NCBI GenBank assembly: GCA_038093975.1
Contig: JBBPTG010000025.1
Coordinates: forward strand, 164,857-228,856
Origin: Chalciporus piperatus
Taxonomy: Eukaryota > Basidiomycota > Agaricomycetes > Boletales > Boletaceae
Direction of reading: 5' to 3'
DNA: 64,000 bases
The notes beneath the pieces were generated by a model. It had not been told where the DNA came from. It did no database searches and worked only from the letters and a program-made list of their open reading frames with translations. A program made the position numbers and the translations under genes. Position 1 is the first letter of the stretch. The number at the start of each line of letters is the position of its first letter. Of the stretch, positions 43,311-52,654 are shown in pieces.

Positions 43311-45936
43311 ATGGCACGTTCGGCGCAGAAGAAAAGGAAGGAACGAGAACCCGATGATGAACCCCAAGGCGCGTTCGCCGAGGCGGTTAGGTTGGAGATG
43401 CTGAGCGACGAGGAGAAGAACGATGGAGAGGTCGAGGAGGATGCTGAATCAGATGGAGCAGTTGATGCATTCCCAGAGATTGACGCGAGAAGTGATAGCG
43501 AGTCGGATGAAGAGGGTGCAGAAGATGAAGAGAATGAAGAGGACGAGGACGAGGACGAGGAGGATGGCGAAGAAGACGAAGGCAGCTCGGCTTCTGGATC
43601 TGACTCGGATTCAGACATACACATATTCCCGAAGGCGAAGAATATCGTCTCTGATATCACCGGTCAACCGAAAATCGTATACCCAGAGATAGAGCCAGAC
43701 TACGATTCTGATTCTTCGACGGAGGAGGTATGTGTGTCATTGTCAGCGATCCATTGTGTTGTGCGTTGACATGCAATTCACATCTAGGACCCAAATCGCG
43801 TCGGGAACATACCAATGCACTGGTATGATGACCTCCCACACATAGGTTACGACATCAATGGCAAGCGTGTGCTCCGTCCAGCAAAAGGAGACGAGCTGGA
43901 TAAATTCCTTGAGACCGTGGAGGACCCCACTGCCTGGTTAGTCGCGTGCCCCTCTCTCTGAATGCATCCATTCACCATCAGGCAGGACGTCCGCACTGGA
44001 TAAAAATACTCAAGTGGACAAGCCACTCTCTCCGGAGGAGTTGGATATCATCCGTCGATTACAGTTAGGTGAAAATCCCGATGCTGGGTACGATCCCTAC
44101 GAACCCACAGTGGAGTGGTTCACCGGAAAAGGTAAAGAGGAGGTGATGCCTCTTTCCGCCGCTCCCGAGCCCAAACGCCGATGGCTTCCCAGTAAGTGGG
44201 AGAAAAAAAAGGTATTGTTTGCCTTTTGGATGTCATTCTCTATTCACCGCGCATTAGATCATGAAAATTGTTCGTGCGATACGGCAAGGCCGTATCGTCG
44301 GTTCGAAACCCAAGACTGCCAGCGACAAACCTCCATTCTACGCTATCTGGAATGAACCATCATCTAACCAACCGCCACTTCCTGCCCCCAAACCGCCACT
44401 TCCTACACATGCAGAATCGTATAATCCTCCGGAAGAGTATCTTCCAACAGGAGCAGAACGAAACCAGTGGGACAACACCGACCCCGAAGATCGCGAGCAC
44501 GATTACCTTCCTCAAAAATACTCGTCCCTGCGACTAGTGCCAGCTTATGATCAATTCATCAAGCAACGCTTCAACCGTCAGCTCGACCTCTATCTTGCGC
44601 CCCGAATACAACGAACTCGTTTGAACATCGATCCCAACAGCCTCATGCCGAAGTTGCCAAGTCCAAGCAGCCTGCGGCCATTCCCGAATTATCGTTCACT
44701 CAAATATACGCACCCGGATACACGGGTTCGTTGCATTTCCTCGAGCCCTGACGGTGCGTGGGTTGTCAGCGGGGACGAAAAAGGGTTCGTAAGTTTGTGG
44801 GAGGTTAATGTCGGGCGCGAAGTAAAGCGGTGGTCCTTCGATGGTAAGGTTGGGGCACTGGAATGGTGTCCACGGACAGACGTTAGTTATTTCGTCGTCG
44901 CCACGTACGTCACGATTCGAGTCAGTCGGTGCCAACATATGAACATCCATTTTCCAGGGAGGATAAATTGTATTTCATTATTCCACCCAATCTACCCTCG
45001 ACAGTACTGCAAACTACTCAAACCACCCTCGCCCCCGCAACCCTCCCTCCAGCCACGCAATCTCCAGTCAAGTGGTCGTCTTCGTCTGGACGGGAAGATG
45101 ACATGATTCTTACCATCCTGTTGCCCGCTGCGTCCGGAGTACCTAAGCAGATTTCCTGGCATCGGAAGGGCGATTACCTTGCCACCGTTTGTACGTGTTC
45201 TTTGCCTCCATCCGAATGAGTCTGGACTTTGTTTTATTAGCGAGCACCGAAAGCCAGGGAAGTGTTTGGATACATCAGATTTCTCGGAGACACTCTCAAG
45301 CCCCGTTCAAGAAGATCAAGGGTTCCGTCCAACTGGTGCAGTTCCACCCGATTAAACCACATTTCTTTGTTGCAGTGAGTAAAGAATTAGTTGTTGAGAA
45401 CTTCTTCGAATTATCTCGTCCTGCAGACCCAACGATATGTCAGGGTGTACAACCTTGCTGAGCAGAAGTTGATCAAGACGTTGATGCCGGGTATAAAATG
45501 GATATCTTCTATGGACATTCATCCGTCAGGGGACCATCTCGTCGTCGGTGGTTATGACAGGAAGCTTTGTTGGTTCGACCTTGAACTGAACGACAAGCCG
45601 TACAAGATATTACGGTAACCCATTCTCCTCGTGATGTCATTTTGTGGACGCTAATCACGGCGTTCTCGTAGGTATCATACGCGGGCCATCCGATCGTTGC
45701 ACTTCCACCCAACTTATCCTCTGTTTGCGTCATCCTCAGATGATGGATCGATCCAGATTTTCCATGGAAGGGTCTACAGCGATCTCATGACCGATCCTTT
45801 GATCGTGCCTTTGAAAATACTTCGAGGCCATGAGGTCAGCGATGGGCTTGGTGTCTTGCAGATAAAATGGGTCAACAAACAGCCCTGGCTAGTTAGCGCT
45901 GGTGCGGATGGGAACGTACTAGTGTGGTGTAGTTGA
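43311..45936 (+). CDS. ERB1: Ribosome biogenesis protein ERB1/BOP1
   Basis: Component of the PeBoW complex (Nop7-Erb1-Ytm1) for 27S pre-rRNA processing and 60S assembly in the nucleolus. The N-terminus is basic, then very acidic (about residues 45-100). The BOP1 N-terminal domain follows: [60 protein letters not shown] and [14 protein letters not shown], then [23 protein letters not shown]40 propeller completes the protein ([89 protein letters not shown]). Stop TGA at 45934-45936. About eight short introns. Length and order match the family. Confidence 0.96.
43507..43590 (+). repeat. Imprecise GAAGAG/GACGAG repeat coding an acidic tract
   Basis: Purine-rich low-complexity run inside ERB1 exon 1 coding almost only Glu and Asp. 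The opposite strand therefore reads as a spurious Ser-rich frame. Confidence 0.8.
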
Positions 45937-46324
45937 ACATCAGCGTTTGTTCTGACTTCCTATGAAATTCAGCCCAGACGGGAGCTTGATTTTGGGTGTG
46001 AGAGGTGGCCCAGTATTGCAACTGCGACATGTCGATAGAGTTGGAAGCCAGGACCGACACACTTTCTTCCCGTTCTGCTGCCTAATATTGAGGGGGAATA
46101 CCGGATCGTCCTTCCGTACTTACATCGACGACCACTTTTTCAACAACAGTCGGTATGCTGCGGTGCAGAAATGTAGATTAATTTTGTGCCATTGCAGTAC
46201 TTTTGTCGACATGGGATATACCCTTGGTAGATCAACCTCGATGGTCAACTCTAGTGTTCGTGGTATGAAAGTTCCGTGGAACGGATGCGAAGAAGCGCAA
46301 GCTCCCAAGCAAAAGCAAACTGCT
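45937..46324. other. Convergent 3' flanks of ERB1 and LLPH genes
   Basis: 388 bp between stops; the plus-strand frames here are antisense to the end of the LLPH gene or random. No gene seen. Confidence 0.5.
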
Positions 46325-47011
46325 CTATCTCCTGCGCGATGGTCTCCCAGCTTTCCTCCGTGCTGCCAGACCTCCTTGCCTGTTCATCCCATGGCGTTTT
46401 GGGATGGGGTCCATTCCTTTTGACTTTCTCCATTCCTCTCTTCGTGAGCCACGGGTTCCGTGAGTTGACACCGGCCCCGATTTCTCTAGCTCGTCAAGAG
46501 CCATTCCTTCTAGATGTCACCAGCATGAATATTATTGACGAAGAAAGAAAAAAAACAAGCTCCAGTGAAACGCACCTCCATCATCCACTGTATTTGCTAC
46601 AGCACCTAAAAGATCGTACACGTCAATGAATCGTCCCAAGACACACACCGACCTCCTCCGATCCCATCAATCCATCTGTCCCACCCCAGACCACCTTATC
46701 GCCCACCGCACATTCAATGGTGTCACACACCGCGGATGCAACATTCCCAACACCTCACACAACGCCTCTACATCTAAATCGCCGCCGTACGAACCTTGTA
46801 GCTGTTCCTGATCGTCGACCCCCATATCATCCTCAGCGCCCTCCTGTTGTGTCTCCTCTGTCCGATCCTTTTCATGTTCCCGTTCTTTGGTGGCCAGGAG
46901 TTTGGCGTTGAGTCTGTTTAGGCGGGCGGCATGAGCAACGGCGTATTTGCCCGTTTCGCGCTTCTTGGCGCGGTATGAACGTTTGGATTTGGAACGGAGG
47001 GATTTTGCCAT
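46325..47011 (-). CDS. LLPH/DUF2423-family small nucleolar-type protein
   Basis: Small basic protein of the LLP homologue/DUF2423 family (yeast YBL028C-like), linked to nucleoli and ribosome biogenesis. Exon 1 (47011-46795) gives the signature MAKSLRSKSKRSYRAKKRET and AVAHAARLNRLNAKLLATKE, then an acidic part. Read straight on, the frame ends at 46667 with an unrelated tail. A second exon (46509-46325) instead supplies GMALDELEKSGPVSTHGTRG, SRREEWRKSKGMDPIPK and a basic end, which is the expected family C-terminus (THG.R.SRREEWR). Joining them needs a 285-nt intron with donor GTTCGT and acceptor CATCTAG; frame is kept and the product is 133 residues. The intron is long for this genome, so a further small exon is possible. 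Confidence 0.83.
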
Positions 47012-47299
47012 GGATTAGACTGAGATACGGAGTGAAGAGAGCAGGAGAGGGTAGAAGACAAGCCTGCTGACTACACCGCCAACACAGCCACAGCCGGTCC
47101 CGCTCACTGATATCCAACGAGATGCTGTACACATATCACTTCAGATATCACACGACCGTGGTCTGACAGAGGTAGATCCACGATCAGAATACCTCAGGCC
47201 TCAGATCGGTATCGGCGCTAACATTACGAATGTACAGATAGTTCAAGTTACAACTGAGGCGTTTTTCAAAGCGAAAAAATCCCAAGAAAAGCGGTCTAT

Positions 47300-47769
47300 T
47301 CATGGCACGATCATTCTGCAGGTGCCTCTCTGTGGAGACGCGACATGATTTAGCATGAATCGAGTGAGGAGAGAGGTCGATACTTATGATGTAGAGCACG
47401 TTGTTACACCTACGCGTTGTCGTAAGTTATGAGGGGTGTTTAAAGAAAGAGGCGGGCATACCGAATGAAGACTTCACCGAGCGTTCCTGTGGACTTTCCC
47501 TCTTGGAATTCTTCGGTATTTGCTAGCTAGAGGATCGATAAGTACCGATGTCAAACTAGATGAAGAGAACTCGAGCTGTACTTGAAGATTCATGTACCCA
47601 TCAGTACTGACGAGGAAACCCTTGTATTCCAATCCCCATTTTAGCTTCACGAATACCGGCTTCCCGGTGAGCTCTTGCATGAACGGTTTGGGGTTGACTG
47701 GGTTGACCTGTTCATAGATCAGCACGCCAACACACAGAGACTGGAAACGAAACGCGTTACCGCAGACAT
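47300..47769 (-). CDS. SMX3: Spliceosomal Sm protein F
   Basis: Core snRNP protein forming the heptameric Sm ring. Exon 1 is MSA; exon 2 gives [40 protein letters not shown] and LQ (Sm1 motif); exon 3 gives [20 protein letters not shown] and IR; exon 4 gives CNNVLYI (Sm2 motif). The last exon gives RGTCRMIVP and TGA at 47300-47302, restoring the family's LYIRG. The last intron (47330-47387, 58 nt) begins ATAAGT rather than GTAAGT, a one-base departure from a perfect donor; without splicing the frame would run on 60 residues into unrelated sequence. Total about 83 residues, normal for SmF. Divergent from the NC2-beta gene with 166 bp between starts. Confidence 0.9.
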
Positions 47770-47935
47770 TTTGGATGTATGTGGTAGGACTGATTGGCTT
47801 GTCCTTGTCGAGTCTATGTGCGGACTTCGAATTCGCCAAAACAGGAAAGCCAGCGCCAGCAGTAACTGTACAACGCCATAGTACCGACCCCCGCGTTTCT
47901 TCAACCCTTGCTTTCACTGTCTCCGTCATACAAAC
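47770..47935. promoter_or_regulatory. Shared promoter, SmF and NC2-beta
   Basis: 166 bp between divergent starts of two general gene-expression factors. No clear TATA box; the NC2-beta side is pyrimidine-rich. Confidence 0.5.
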
Positions 47936-48635
47936 ATGTCCGACAGGGAGGGACATATAGGGTCGGGTTCTACAGATGACGATTTGTCGCTGCCGAAGGC
48001 AACGGTCTCGAAGATGATTAGCGGTGAGTTGTGTTGCTAGCAAGTCCATTATACTGGGTCATAACGTGCCGTGGCTGTCACGGACCCGCCACTCTGCATT
48101 TCACAGAACTACTCCCCAACGAGGTGACGTGCGCAAAAGACACACGAGATCTGGTGATCGAGTGCTGTGTAGGTGAACATATGTTACGACTATCGATTGT
48201 CTCAGCAAGACTCATTTCCGTGTTAAACAGAGTTTATTCATCTGATCTCGTCAGAGGCAAATGAAATATGCGAGCAGGAGTCGAAAAAGACGATAGCACC
48301 GGAGCATATCATTGGCGCGTTAAAGGTGTGTATGCTTCACGGTTTTGTCGCGGTGTATTCGCAAACGACTCTGTGCAGCGTCTTGGATTTGACTCGTTCA
48401 CCTCGGAAGTGGAGGATGTTCTCAAAGATCACAAGCAGCAGCAAAAGGTAGGTATATTGCAGTCCCGCCATGCATATACTTATGCCGCTTTCAGGATCGA
48501 GAAAAGAAGGCAGATAAGATCAAAGATTCAGGGCTCACGCCGGAGGAGCTTCAAGCAAAACAGGAGGAACTATTTGCGTTGAGCCGTGCCAAATTCGCAC
48601 AACCTCAACAGCAACCCCCTCAACCGCCGACATAA
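47936..48635 (+). CDS. NCB2: Negative cofactor 2 beta (DR1/Ncb2) histone-fold protein
   Basis: Histone-fold partner of NC2-alpha (DRAP1/Bur6); the dimer binds TBP on DNA and controls polymerase II initiation. Five exons: [80 protein letters not shown] and [20 protein letters not shown], followed by a Lys/Glu helix and a Gln/Pro-rich end ([11 protein letters not shown]). The histone fold is complete. TAA at 48633-48635, only 79 bp from the stop of the convergent MAK32-like gene. Confidence 0.94.
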
Positions 48636-48714
48636 GGGAATAGGAGAAGGAACGCTGTTTGTACTTGGCTTGTTTTGACCTACTGTACACAAGAACACTA
48701 CTTGATAATTTTTG

Positions 48715-50100
48715 TTATCTATTCTGCGAATGACGAAGGCGTAAGGCGTCGAGCCTTCTCCGAGGGGAATCATTATTCCATTCTTCTTCGCCGCTCTCAG
48801 GGTTCAACAACATTTTGGGCAAGCCATGTTGTTCGATGGTAAACGAGGCAGACACAGATGCATAGAACGCGGCTACAATACGTATTAAGATGCAGGGAGG
48901 GGAGCAGCTGGAAATGGATACACCTTGGTATACGTCGTTGTTGGCTAAACGCAGTCCAGCAGCGAGACCGCCTAAGAAGGTATTTCCGGCACCTTGAAGG
49001 AATAGTGAGAGAGCGGAGGAAATGAAGAAGTGATTGCCTACCGGTAACGTCGACAACCTTTGACTCGTCCTGAGACGTCCAAAATGCATCGACCCAGCTG
49101 CAACCCTTTTCGCGAGTAGCGATACAAGAACCGAGAGCAGCACTTCGTACGATGACTGATCCATTTCCGGATGGACCTACTCCGAGGTCAAGGAAGCGAA
49201 CTGCCGCGGCTTGGACTGATTCGCGTGAGACAGGAGACGTGATGGAAAGGAGACTAAAAGCTTCTTCCGCGTTTGGGCTATGATGCGAGGGTGAGGATGC
49301 ACGGACATTGGGGGAACGTGCACATGTGAGCTACCTCAAGACCGCAAGGGAAGGCATCGCCGAGATGAGAGAGGGTAGTTCCTCGGGAACACATCTATCC
49401 TGATGAACATCCGTGAATGGACGCGTCATCGTCGAACGAGACGACTGACGGGTATTGGTTCGAATATCATGATTGGGTTCCAACCATCTACGACTTTTAC
49501 CTCGGAAATGATTTCCAGTGCACGGGTCGGAGAGCATATGAAGTGCAGGGTGGTTGGTCGAGCGAGACGTGTACCGAGTAAATCCCGCGGGGTCAATCTG
49601 ATTCGTGGAGTGAGGTATTGGAAGCTACGTCACATGTGAGCGTCATGGATGAGAAACGAAAAGAGATGGGACCTTCTGAACTCCCCTCGGTAGGAATTGA
49701 GCCCACCGGTGGTGTGTCGATCAGAGCGCTCACGGAAGAGCCACATGTCAGATCCATAGGAGAGGAGATTGTTCAGGATGTGTTCGGGAAAGTCGACTCC
49801 CTTGTCGACGATCATCCCGACCTTGTGTGAATTGAGCCTGTAGAGGGTGAGCTAATCGAGAAGGATTCGAAGACGAGATGGATGACATACCAGATCCGCG
49901 CCCCGATGGAGGCATAAGTGCCCCCGCCCCCGATCTAATGAAAGAGTCAGTGAGTGCTCGTGAGCGACGGATGAGGCGGCGTCGAGCGGGTGACATTCCT
50001 GGGAGGGAATCTTCCTGCTGGTCTCAACGCCGCGGAGATCCGAGAATACAAATTGATCGATGATAAACATGCCCAGCGAGACAAATTCTGCGTGGTCCAT
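48715..50100 (-). CDS. MAK32-like pfkB-family sugar kinase
   Basis: Ribokinase-like fold of the fungal Mak32 branch; yeast Mak32 is needed for maintenance of the L-A dsRNA virus, reaction unknown. Exons give MDHAEFVSLGMFIIDQFVFS, IGGGGTYASIGARIW (substrate-binding Gly motif), VGMIVDKGVDFPEHILNNLL, a middle part not fully resolved, and GAGNTFLGGLAAGLRLANND (the pfkB signature, normally D..GAGD.F.GG; here Asn replaces the usual catalytic Asp, as appears common in this branch). The end is AAFYASVSASFTIEQHGLPK and an Arg-rich tail. Intron 1 appears to start GAATGT instead of GTATGT (49998) if the exon ends in KIPSQ; a weak canonical GTTGAG donor 30 nt upstream is the alternative. Divergent from the PPTase gene with 104 bp between starts. 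Confidence 0.82.
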
Positions 50101-50204
50101 TGTCGTCGGCGGCGAGGGCCCCGGGGAAGAAGTCGACGTCTTGTCGGAACCAACCGAGTGCCGGCGGCTAGTCTGTGGCCGATAAGTTTGGTTCGATCGC
50201 TAAC
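50101..50204. promoter_or_regulatory. Shared promoter, MAK32-like and PPTase genes
   Basis: 104 bp between divergent starts, the shortest such interval in the window. No known element recognised. Confidence 0.45.
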
Positions 50205-51181
50205 ATGCAGGTTTGGACGATCATCTACGACAAGGCTGACTTTCCAGACGAAGTACGCTCAACTCTATCTCTTCCCGATCACTATCAGACTCATCCCAAT
50301 TCAACAGCTCTACCAATCAGCCCTGCCACTCGTCGATACATCTGCAAGACAAAAGATTTCCAAATTTCATCGCAGAGAAGATGCATGTCGTATGCACATC
50401 TCCACCATCTCATGACCGGCTCTCATCGTACAAACAGGTTCCCTCATCGGTAATCTTCTGCCCCGCGTACTCCTCCGAAAACGAGGTGTGAGGAGCGATG
50501 AAATGACTTTTGCAACAACCGACACTGGAAAACCCTACTGCGTCAGTCATGCCACATACATCTTCATCCTCGCTCATCTGCTCCACAGACAACCTCAGGT
50601 CTAGATCCCCCACTCGGTTTCAATGTTTCACACGACGAAAGTGTCATAGCAATGGGTTTCGCAACTGGTTTCCTCGGTCCCCCCGCATTTATCATTGGAG
50701 TCGACGTCATGCAGCTCAAAGTTCCTCCAAGAACTTCCTTTCCTGACTTTGTCGATAGCGTGTCTAGCCAGGTGAGTCCTCAGCAAAATACACGTCCTGC
50801 TCTGATCTCCGTCGATAGCTCACTCCCCTCGAGCGATCCATCGTACTCGCGGACGTACCCGAGTCAGAAGCACTACGTCGCTTCTACTGGATCTGGACAC
50901 TCAAAGAGGCTTACACAAAAGCACTCGGTATTGGTCTCGGTTTTGACTTTCGTCGGATACAGTATGACGTTCTGGAAGAAAAGATCATCGTCGATGGTGA
51001 ACCTGCCAGGGGTTGGCAGTTTCGCAAATTCGAGGTCGCTCACAGTGGCAACAAGTACGTCGGCGTCGCCGCACGCTTCATCGGCGGTAGAACTTTATCC
51101 ATCTCTGATCTCGATGAGGGTTCCTTGGTTTGTTATGGTGCTGTATCTTTCGTTAATAGGGCTATAGAAGAATTGGTCTAA
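50205..51181 (+). CDS. 4'-phosphopantetheinyl transferase (Lys5/NpgA/Sfp type)
   Basis: Transfers phosphopantetheine from CoA to carrier domains of alpha-aminoadipate reductase, polyketide synthases and NRPSs. Exons join to MQVWTIIYDKADFPDELYQS, ALPLVDTSARQKISKFHRRE, DACRSLIGNLLPRVLLRKRG, SDEMTFATTDTGKPYC, GLDPPLGFNVSHDESVIAMG and IIGVDVM (metal-binding Asp). The next exon has the signature YWIWTLKEAYTKALGIGLGF (WxxKEAxxK), then ARGWQFRKFEVAHSGNKYVG and the end. All catalytic landmarks are present. Introns are short and keep frame. I start at MQVW; an in-frame Met 10 codons upstream (50175) is possible. TAA at 51179-51181. Confidence 0.9.
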
Positions 51182-51304
51182 GGGATTCGTGTAACATTAG
51201 ACGTGTGTACTTGCAAAATACAGGGTTTACGTTAGCATTAGTCCTCTGAGCTCTCCACCGTAAAACGGTTATTTCCTACAGGCACAACGAACATCTACGG
51301 GTAA

Positions 51305-52351
51305 TCAATATGCGAGGAAAATATCTGTCCCAAATAACAAATCATCGCTCGGGTGAGTCCTGCTCGACAGCGGAGACGACTGCCAAACCCGCTTGCTTTC
51401 ATCGTCTCGCTTACGTTGCGAGCCCCAATGCATCCCAGACAATTCGAACGCGTTCAACTCCGAAAATGATGCCAGCACGTTGGCCACCTGGTCATAAAAT
51501 TCCTGTGCACATGGTCAGTTTCCGAGGCTAATCGGCTGCCCGGGTCAACTTACAGCAGTGGGAGCCTGGAACATGTTCTGCGTGGACATTACGCGCAAAT
51601 ATGCGAGGTATGGGAGATGTCGATGGAGCAGTCGTAAGAACGATACAGGGGCCGAGTTTGTCACCGCTCCCAGGACAACCACGGGAGTGCTCGACTGGGC
51701 CAGCCAAGGAATGTCGTCTTCTGTCACGCTGTTCCCATTGAGATGGATGCTCTTGACAGGTCGCCCTGGCACGATTAGCCTGGCAGCGCGTGAAGATCCG
51801 ATGAACTGCTCTAAATGTGGCATAGATGACTCCGGAAGGGAGGGAATGGGTGAATTGCGTGTCAATATGGTCGGAATGGAATCCACCTCTAACTCTAAGA
51901 GTGACGGCGTCTTTTGGAGGAAATCGACGACGACGTTGTCGAATGCAAACGTGCAAGTGAAATGGACAAGATTAGGATACGCGGCACGGGTACAGGCCCC
52001 ACGGAGAACCCAACTGACGCTCGAGTCGACAAACAGGTCGAGAGAGTGTAGTTCGGACATGTTCAGAATGGCTTTTGCAAGCATGCAGTAAAATGGGCGA
52101 AAGACAGGGGAAATGGTGTCTATGGCGAGGTAAAAGGACCGAACGTAGCGAGCAAGGTGGGCATTGTTTGCGAGCAAGACCACGACGGAGAGATTTCGTG
52201 ACCAGGCAGAGGCAGAGACATGACGATAGAGGATGCGCTGTGCGACGGGACAGAGAGCAGAGCAAGTGAGAGCAAGAGCGACGAGAGCATTGGAAGGGAG
52301 ATGCTCGGAGACCGAGAGCAGGAGTTCTACTGGGAGAGCTTGCAAAGACAT
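51305..52351 (-). CDS. F-box protein
   Basis: Probable SCF ubiquitin-ligase substrate adaptor. The N-terminal F-box is clear: MSLQALPVELLLSVSEHLPS, NALVALALTCSALCPVAQRI and LYRHV. The rest carries leucine-rich, LRR-like blocks (NLVHFTCTFAFDNVVVDFLQ, LLELEVDSIP, VKSIHLNGNSVTEDDIPWLA), as in the large Agaricomycete F-box families. The first frame ends at 51545, but a GTAAGT..ACAG intron there leads to EFYDQVANVLASFSELNAFE and LSGMHWGSQ, so the gene extends to about 51305 or slightly further; a further GTAAGC donor after GSQ makes the exact end uncertain. Substrate unknown. Confidence 0.8.
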
Positions 52352-52654
52352 GGGACGATGAAAGGAAGAGAAGTGGTAGAGAGACTTTTAAGTGGACAGA
52401 AAATGACAACCGCGTGTACTCGGTGTCAGACAGTCAGACACAAGCGAGACGGAGGAAGAAAGAGAAGGTTGACCCGGTGTGGGATCCAGCATAGCGTTTG
52501 ACCAGCTGGAGTTAATGATTTACTCAACTGTCCAAGGGGTGACGAGGAATTTCGGACGAAATACACCCACTTTATATTACATAACACCACATACCAACCT
52601 ACTTTAAGGTACTAAGTAAGTACTTCCGCAGTAAAAAAAACCCAAAAAACTGAC
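52352..52654. promoter_or_regulatory. Shared promoter, F-box and mtAspRS genes
   Basis: 303 bp between divergent starts; Arg/Lys-coding-like purine-rich sequence near the F-box side is its leader. No element recognised. Confidence 0.4.

Noticed and set aside
43262..43660. Ser-rich frame antisense to ERB1
   Set aside because: It is the complement of the Glu/Asp tract in ERB1 exon 1, so the poly-Ser is an artefact of the opposite strand.
46667..46794. C-terminal tail of the LLPH gene read straight through from exon 1
   Set aside because: The family C-terminus is found in a downstream exon and the read-through peptide is unrelated.
47184..47387. Extended C-terminus of SmF
   Set aside because: A 60-residue extension is unlike any SmF, and removing the AT-AG intron gives the expected LYIRG ending.
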